Below, in pieces: positions 1-3,912 of a stretch of DNA of 6,183 bases. Within the stretch, counting starts at the first letter, position 1; each line of letters begins with the position of its first letter. This DNA is from Alphaproteobacteria bacterium (GTDB lineage Bacteria; Pseudomonadota; Alphaproteobacteria; Kiloniellales; J153): positions 1-6,183 of the forward strand of contig RFLL01000270.1 in assembly GCA_003693905.1 (NCBI GenBank). Reading direction: 5' to 3'. The position numbers were made by a program, and so were the translations under genes. Below the pieces are notes generated by a model. It saw only the letters and a program-made list of their open reading frames with translations, did not search any database and was not told the DNA's origin.

Positions 1-483
1 CTTGTCGCCGTCGGGGTCGTAATGGCTGGCGCCGTCCCAGGTGCCGATCCATACCGTCTCGTCGTCCGGAAAGGCGAAGGCATAGACCCAGTAGTCGGCC
101 AGACCGTGCAGGGGAAAAAAGGTTTTCCACTTGCCGTCGCGGTAGCGCGACGCACCGCCGGCATTGGTGCCGAACCACACCGCCCCGTCGGGGGCGATGC
201 CGATGGCGAAAACGTATTCGTTGGCCAGTCCCTGATCGCGGGTGAATATCTGCTTGACGTTCTGCTGCGCGACATCGATCTCCAGAACGCCGACCGAGGT
301 TCCGACCCACAGCGAGCCGCGGCGCCGGTCGAAGGCCAGAGAGCGCACGTAGACGTTTTCGCCGACGTCGAAACGAACCATTTTTTCGGGTGACGGGGCC
401 GGATCCTGCGCCAGGACGACACCTGCGGGATACGCCGCCCCCAGCATCGCAAAAGCCGCAACCGTCCAGATCAGCGCCCGCAC
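1..483 (-). CDS. Secreted Reg_prop-type beta-propeller protein, 5' part only
   Basis: This reading frame enters from the left edge, so only the first 161 residues are visible and the stop is outside the window. From a GTG start at 483-481 the protein begins with a Sec-like signal peptide: a short basic start, a hydrophobic core at about residues 3-24, and a likely cleavage site at VLA-QD near residue 25. Three repeats of the kind W-[VFI]-G-T-x(3)-G follow, at about residues 59-65, 103-109 and 145-151. Their spacing of 42-44 residues matches blades of the two-component regulator propeller (Reg_prop) family. In known proteins such blades form periplasmic sensor domains of hybrid histidine kinases or diguanylate cyclases, but they also occur in stand-alone secreted proteins; the missing C-terminus decides which. 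The start is uncertain: the ribosome site before the GTG is poor. An in-frame ATG at 555-553, overlapping the upstream cytochrome gene, would add 24 Arg-rich residues. The gap to the cytochrome stop is 37 bases with the GTG start. Family assignment is fairly sure; role unknown. Confidence 0.8.
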   Translation of the reverse strand, partial: MRALIWTVAAFAMLGAAYPAGVVLAQDPAPSPEKMVRFDVGENVYVRSLAFDRRRGSLWVGTSVGVLEIDVAQQNVKQIFTRDQGLANEYVFAIGIAPDGAVWFGTNAGGASRYRDGKWKTFFPLHGLADYWVYAFAFPDDETVWIGTWDGASHYDPDGDK

Positions 484-520
484 GGATCGCCGGTATGTCC
501 GGCGCGAGGCACGACGGCCC

Positions 521-868
521 CTAACGCTGCAACGTTCGGATGAAAGCCACGACATCAAGAATGTCCCGATCACTGATGATCCTGTCGAATGACGGCATGA
601 GTCGCCCCCCCGCCCTGGTCCGCTCGATAAGAACCTGGTCGGGCGCGTCGAGCCTTTCCCCTCTGCTGAAATCCGGCACGTTGGGAAGCACCGGGACGCC
701 CCGGGGCCCGTGGCATCGTGCGCAATGCTCTTCATAGATCTTCGCCCCGGCGAAAACGTCGGCGGCCCGGGCCGCGCCCGGTGCTCCGCCCGGAAGCAGC
801 GCCGCCAGCGCGAGCGCCGGAAAGGTGCGCCTCAGAGCCGCACCAAGGATGAGCGGGAATCGTGGCAC
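521..868 (-). CDS. Small secreted monohaem cytochrome c (class I-like)
   Basis: The product has 115 residues. A signal peptide covers about residues 1-35, with a hydrophobic stretch at 15-26 and an A-R-A cleavage motif just before A36. The mature part, about 80 residues, has one haem-binding motif C49-A-R-C-H53 followed by a glycine-proline turn. M91 in the segment G-R-L-M-P-S-F is the likely sixth haem ligand. A C-terminal helix (about 99-113, D-x-x-D-V-V-A-F-I-R-T-L) matches the last helix that packs on the haem in class I cytochromes. Size and layout fit the c551/c552-like group of periplasmic single-electron carriers; a His/Met haem implies a fairly high potential. The start is GTG (868-866) with a good ribosome site 5 bases upstream. 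Its position after the maturation genes suggests it is a soluble electron partner of the multiheme cytochrome or of a quinol-oxidising enzyme, but that is inference. It is separated from the upstream operon by 152 bases and could have its own promoter. Confidence 0.93.
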   Translation of the reverse strand: MPRFPLILGAALRRTFPALALAALLPGGAPGAARAADVFAGAKIYEEHCARCHGPRGVPVLPNVPDFSRGERLDAPDQVLIERTRAGGRLMPSFDRIISDRDILDVVAFIRTLQR

Positions 869-873
869 GAAGG

Positions 874-879
874 TCTCCC
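874..879 (-). promoter_or_regulatory. Ribosome binding site of the monohaem cytochrome gene
   Basis: Minus-strand GGGAGA lies 5 bases before the GTG at 868-866. It supports that non-ATG start, which also gives a complete signal peptide. Confidence 0.65.
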
Positions 880-964
880 GTACCCGAACGCGCGCGGCGC
901 CGGGAAGTGGTCCGATATCAGTCGGAACAAGAGGATCATGAGCATTCGCAAGATTTTGGTTTTG

Positions 965-981
965 TTATTGAAATTCAATAA
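965..981. promoter_or_regulatory. Perfect 17-bp palindrome, candidate operator
   Basis: TTATTGAA-A-TTCAATAA: two 8-base arms around one central base, with no mismatch. It lies in the most AT-rich patch of the window, inside the only gap of this strand longer than 100 bases and about 100 bases upstream of the cytochrome start. The odd-length 8-1-8 (7-1-7) layout resembles operators of the Fur/PerR/Zur superfamily in architecture, but the bases do not match a consensus I can name with confidence. It overlaps the 5' half of a possible -10 box, which is where a repressor would act. As an RNA hairpin it would be A/U-rich and weak, and no U-run follows on the minus strand, so a terminator is less likely. 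Confidence 0.5.
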
Positions 982-1007
982 TACCCGAGGCTGTCGCACC
1001 GGGGCAA
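978..1007 (-). promoter_or_regulatory. Possible sigma70-like promoter for the monohaem cytochrome and propeller genes
   Basis: On the minus strand TTGCCC (1007-1002, 4 of 6 to TTGACA) is followed after 18 bases by TATTAT (983-978, 5 of 6 to TATAAT). Transcription would begin near 970, inside the palindrome, and leave a leader of about 100 bases before the cytochrome start. The match is modest, and read-through from the upstream operon could also serve these genes. The rest of the gap, 869-964, shows only a 5-bp hairpin and GC-rich sequence. Confidence 0.35.
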
Positions 1008-1020
1008 GGACGCATCGCCA

Positions 1021-2112
1021 TCACGGGCCCGACAGGCCCTCGATCCGGGCCATCATGTCCGGCGCGTCCCACGCCCGCGCGCCGACGATTCGTTCCGCGA
1101 TCGAACCATCGGGGCGAATCACGAACGTTTGCGGATAGCTTGTCACGCCCAGAATCCCGGACGTCACGTCCCGGTCGGGATCCAGGTAATTGGGATACCG
1201 GATCCCGACATCGCTCAAGAATTCGCGGACGAAATCAGGATCCTGATCGGTCGCCAGACCGATCACGGCAAACCGCTGCGGATCAAGCCGTTCGCTCAGC
1301 CGTTGCAGGCTGGGCAATTCTGCTCGGCAGGGCCCGCACCAGGTGGCCCATACGTTGAGGACGATCGTTTTTTCTCTGAGGTACTGGAGCGATTCGAGCG
1401 TACCGTCGAGCCCGAGCAGCGGCCGTGTCAAAAGTCCGAACATCGTCTCGGAGCGCGCCCGCGCGTCGGAGGGCGGTTCTTCCTGCGAAGGGGCCGGTGC
1501 CGGCGTGGCGGATGTGGCGACGGGCACGGCCTCCGGCGTTGGCTTCTGCGCTTCGTTCGATGCCGCCGCGGTGCGGCCGAGTATCGCCTCCCATTCCCAG
1601 ATCGCAGACAGCGCCTTGCGCCGGAACGCATCGTCTTCCGGGGCAAGATGCACGTATGTCCGCATGGCGCCCAGGGCGGCCGGCAGGTCGCCCAGACGCT
1701 CGTGCGCTTCGCCCAGGCCGAAATAGGCGTTGACCTGGTCCGGGCGCAGGGAAAGCGCGGTGTCAAAGGCCTGAAGCGCCGCCGTGGGCTGATCGAGATC
1801 GAGCAGGGCAAAGCCCAGATTGACGTGGGCGGCCGGCAGGTGCGGGTCGAGCCGAAGGGCGGCCTTGAAGGCCGCGGCCGCGGTTTCCGGTGTGCCGGTG
1901 CGAAGCGCGCGCAGCCCCTCGTTGAACAGGGCGGCGATGCGCACACGTGTCGCCGGGTCCGGCGATGCAGCAACGGCCGAAGAGGTTGCCGCCGGGCGGG
2001 AGGCTGTCGATCGCTCGGACATCCAGCGGTCGATGGCAAGACCGCCGCCTGCGACCGTGGCGGTGACCAGCAACGCGGCCAGCAGGCGGGCGTCGCGACG
2101 GCGGAGTCTCAT
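1021..2112 (-). CDS. Membrane-anchored TPR-thioredoxin fusion (TlpA/ResA-like)
   Basis: The product has 363 residues. A basic N-terminus and one hydrophobic segment (about 10-27) form an uncleaved anchor or signal peptide, placing the rest in the periplasm. Residues about 55-160 form roughly three TPR units, visible in the patterns F-N-E-G-L-R-A-L, A-x-V-N-L-G-F-A-L-L and A-Y-F-G-L-G-E-A-H, each ending in a repeat such as R-L-D-P, S-L-R-P or H-L-A-P. A Pro/Ala/Ser/Glu-rich linker spans about 182-222. The C-terminal thioredoxin domain (about 223-360) has W-C259-G-P-C262 followed by R-A-E265-L-P, the CxxCRxExP pattern of TlpA/ResA proteins, and the cis-proline loop T-S-Y-P327. Such thioredoxins reduce the CXXCH cysteines of apocytochromes before haem attachment. 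The order TPR then thioredoxin is unusual; in System I, TPR (CcmI, NrfG) helps present apocytochrome to the ligase, so a combined holder-reductase is a reasonable inference. The ATG at 2112-2110 overlaps the ccsA stop in ATGA and has AAGGGGG just upstream, which fixes the start. Much longer upstream extension in this frame only shadows ccsA. Confidence 0.92.
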   Translation of the reverse strand: MRLRRRDARLLAALLVTATVAGGGLAIDRWMSERSTASRPAATSSAVAASPDPATRVRIAALFNEGLRALRTGTPETAAAAFKAALRLDPHLPAAHVNLGFALLDLDQPTAALQAFDTALSLRPDQVNAYFGLGEAHERLGDLPAALGAMRTYVHLAPEDDAFRRKALSAIWEWEAILGRTAAASNEAQKPTPEAVPVATSATPAPAPSQEEPPSDARARSETMFGLLTRPLLGLDGTLESLQYLREKTIVLNVWATWCGPCRAELPSLQRLSERLDPQRFAVIGLATDQDPDFVREFLSDVGIRYPNYLDPDRDVTSGILGVTSYPQTFVIRPDGSIAERIVGARAWDAPDMMARIEGLSGP

Positions 2113-2912
2113 ATCGCCCCCTTGTGCGGCGCCGTCGAAATGAACGGCGTGCCGAAGAAGGTGGAGAACGCGAGGGTGAAGATCCCGACGACCAGGATCG
2201 CATTGAGCACCGGGGACGGTTTCCAGACCGCGCGCTGGTGAAGATACCCTGCGACGGCAAGCCAGGTGATGAAGGCCCAGGTCTCCAACGGGTCCCAGGC
2301 CCAATAGCGCCCCCATGCATCCTGCGCCCATATCGCCCCGGCGATGAGCATGAGGGTCTCGAAAATGAAGGCGATCAGGACGAAGCGATAGGCCAGCTCG
2401 TCCAAGGCGCGACACCGTGGCAGGACGCTGAAGGCCTCGGGTCTGTGGCGCCGAATCAGGATGACGATGCTGAGCCCGACGGCAACGACGGTGCACCCCA
2501 GAAAGATCTTGCCCAGGGTGACGTGAATGGGCAGCCAGACCGTGTCGTAAGTCACCGGCGCCAGGGTGTCGCGTTCCGGCACCGTCAGCAACCAGATCAC
2601 GAGAATCTGCAACAGGGGCAGGATGGCCGCGAGGCTGGCGCGAATCCGCGGGAAGGCCAGCGCCGCGATCAACACCGCAAGGTGCAGGCTCCAGACATTG
2701 CTCGACAGCACCTCGAACAGGTCGACATATGGTCCGTGCCCGAGACGCACCCACCGCAATGCGATGGCCACGGTGTGGCAGGCGAGCGCAATGGCAAGCA
2801 GGGTCATGGCGGTCGAGACGGACCGCCCACGCCAGACGGCGATCACGGCGCTCAGAGCGGCGGCAAAATAGAGGCCGAGCGCGATGGGGAGCCAGGCGCC
2901 GTCAGCGAACAT
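2109..2912 (-). CDS. ccsA: Cytochrome c assembly protein CcsA/ResC (System II haem exporter-ligase subunit)
   Basis: CcsA works with ResB/Ccs1 to move haem across the inner membrane and attach it to CXXCH sites on the outer face. This 267-residue protein has about eight membrane helices (roughly 7-26, 33-52, 74-89, 92-110, 128-153, 174-196, 211-226 and 235-257). The family signature WWD motif lies between helices 6 and 7: W195-A-Q-D-A-W200-G-R-Y-W204-A-W206-D207-P, followed by E210-T-W. The motif G-H59-G-P-Y-V-D-L-F-E before helix 3 is also typical. H130 (L-P-I-H-V) and H263 (near the C-terminus) flank the WWD region and probably ligate the haem held there, while H225 (Y-L-H-Q-R) matches the family's membrane histidine. 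It is compact compared with ResC of Bacillus (about 390 residues) but complete. The start ATG (2912-2910) has a strong GGAGGA 8 bases upstream and overlaps the end of resB by 11 bases. The stop overlaps the next gene in ATGA. The identification is firm. Confidence 0.96.
   Translation of the reverse strand: MFADGAWLPIALGLYFAAALSAVIAVWRGRSVSTAMTLLAIALACHTVAIALRWVRLGHGPYVDLFEVLSSNVWSLHLAVLIAALAFPRIRASLAAILPLLQILVIWLLTVPERDTLAPVTYDTVWLPIHVTLGKIFLGCTVVAVGLSIVILIRRHRPEAFSVLPRCRALDELAYRFVLIAFIFETLMLIAGAIWAQDAWGRYWAWDPLETWAFITWLAVAGYLHQRAVWKPSPVLNAILVVGIFTLAFSTFFGTPFISTAPHKGAI
2117..2123 (-). promoter_or_regulatory. Ribosome binding site of the TPR-thioredoxin gene
   Basis: Minus-strand AAGGGGG lies 4 bases before the ATG at 2112-2110, within the end of ccsA. 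Together with the ATGA overlap it decides the start of the thioredoxin fusion. Confidence 0.6.
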
Positions 2913-3912
2913 GCGCGCGTTCCTCCGCTCCCGTGGCGCGATCCCAGTCGCTGCGGCGCAGCTTGCCGATCGCGTGCCACGCCAGGCTCAGCGCTGCGGT
3001 TGCCGCCGCCGCAAGCATCCATGGTATCATCGGGCTGTAGTCGATGGTGTAGCCCATCCACGTGCGCAACTCCTCGTAGCGCAGCCGGCCGCCGCCGAGA
3101 GGCACGGTGTCGCCCGGGCGGAGTTCGTATCGCTGCGCGCCATCCATGATGACGAGCACGGCATCGTCGGGGATGCGGAATCGCCACGGTGCATCCTCGA
3201 CGAACACCGGTTCGGGGACGTGCAGCCAGAGCTTCACTTCACGACCGGTCCCGGGAATCGTCCAGACGTTTCCCTGCTTGAAGAAGTTCAGCGGATAGGA
3301 CGGCAGGTGCACCGCGCCGCTGTGTATGGTGCCGTCCGCGGCGATGTAGCTCAACAAGGGCGCGAAACCTTTGTTGAAGGATGTATAGAAGCGGTAGTCG
3401 CCGACCACCAGGGGGGTGTCGTCGCCGACGATCACCGGATGCCAGTTTCCTGTGTCGTCAGGCACGTAGACCGTGCTGCGCGTCTCGCGCCGCTTCAACC
3501 TTGGCGCATAGTCGATTTCGAACCGGCCTTGTACGAAGCGGACGCGCTCCAGGCTGCCGGGATGCAGCGGGCCGATCCGTGCTTCAACCAGTGTCGGGTC
3601 GAATGCCGTGCCCTGCGTCACTTCGACGTGGCCGCTCAGTCCGCTCAGGCGGTCAATCGCGGCAAGCAGGGCAAGGCAAGCCAGGGCGAGATGGAATCCG
3701 AACAGACCGGCCTGCGTACGCAATGCGCCGTGTGTTGCGATGGCTGCTGCAAGGTTGACGAACAGGATGACGAACGGGACCGCGATCAACGTTCCGGTCG
3801 GCCAGCCACCGACATCGCCCGCAAGGGCGATCAGCGCCGCAAGGGCGAGACACGCCAGCGTCAGGCGCAAAGAGGCGAGCCTGCGAAGCCCTCCATGCAA
3901 GGTCTTCATCAT
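2902..3912 (-). CDS. resB: ResB/Ccs1-like System II cytochrome c biogenesis protein (compact form)
   Basis: ResB (also called Ccs1 or CcsB) is the partner of CcsA in the System II haem-transport and ligation complex. The 336-residue product has three N-terminal membrane helices (about 15-32, 41-60 and 68-88), a large periplasmic domain (about 90-295) and one C-terminal helix (about 296-315) followed by a basic, cytoplasmic tail. H74 in the third helix (G-F-H-L-A-L) corresponds by position to the conserved membrane histidine of the family. The segment Y-T-S-F-N-K-G-F-A-P-L-L (about 176-187) and the W-M-G-Y-T-I-D-Y-S-P run just before the last helix are also family-like. It is shorter than Bacillus ResB (about 540 residues); the reduction is in the periplasmic domain. 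Start: two ATG codons in a row (3912-3910 and 3909-3907) around the cytochrome stop give ATGATGA. No purine-rich ribosome site precedes them, so translation probably depends on ribosomes ending the cytochrome gene. The end overlaps ccsA by 11 bases. ResB is a divergent family, but the fold and neighbour make this call solid. Confidence 0.9.
   Translation of the reverse strand: MMKTLHGGLRRLASLRLTLACLALAALIALAGDVGGWPTGTLIAVPFVILFVNLAAAIATHGALRTQAGLFGFHLALACLALLAAIDRLSGLSGHVEVTQGTAFDPTLVEARIGPLHPGSLERVRFVQGRFEIDYAPRLKRRETRSTVYVPDDTGNWHPVIVGDDTPLVVGDYRFYTSFNKGFAPLLSYIAADGTIHSGAVHLPSYPLNFFKQGNVWTIPGTGREVKLWLHVPEPVFVEDAPWRFRIPDDAVLVIMDGAQRYELRPGDTVPLGGGRLRYEELRTWMGYTIDYSPMIPWMLAAAATAALSLAWHAIGKLRRSDWDRATGAEERAHVR
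2921..2926 (-). promoter_or_regulatory. Strong ribosome binding site of ccsA inside resB
   Basis: Minus-strand GGAGGA lies 8 bases before the ccsA ATG and within the last codons of resB. It is the best Shine-Dalgarno site in the window and supports independent as well as coupled translation of ccsA. Confidence 0.75.
3907..3912 (-). promoter_or_regulatory. Stop-start coupling site between the multiheme cytochrome gene and resB
   Basis: Minus-strand ATGATG with the TGA stop of the cytochrome gene embedded at 3911-3909. The preceding 18 bases contain no Shine-Dalgarno-like run, so either ATG is probably reached by termination-reinitiation. This would tie ResB output to that of the cytochrome substrate. 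Confidence 0.6.

Noticed and set aside
22..393. Plus-strand open frame of 123 residues at the left edge
   Set aside because: It is antisense to the propeller gene, whose minus-strand frame shows a signal peptide and three W-x-G-T repeats.
911..926. Small inverted repeat TCCGA-N6-TCGGA in the leader of the monohaem cytochrome gene
   Set aside because: A 5-bp stem with a 6-base loop is too weak to call a regulatory hairpin, and no riboswitch-like structure surrounds it.
984..1020. Possible intrinsic terminator after the TPR-thioredoxin gene
   Set aside because: Only a 4-bp CCCG/CGGG stem with a 12-base loop can be drawn and no T-run follows on the minus strand, so I cannot support a terminator.
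2113..2754. A possible N-terminal extension of the TPR-thioredoxin frame back to 2754 (577 residues in total)
   Set aside because: The extra residues are Arg/His/Pro/Gly-rich and lie entirely across ccsA in another frame. The ATG at 2112 has a ribosome site, an ATGA overlap and a membrane anchor immediately after it.
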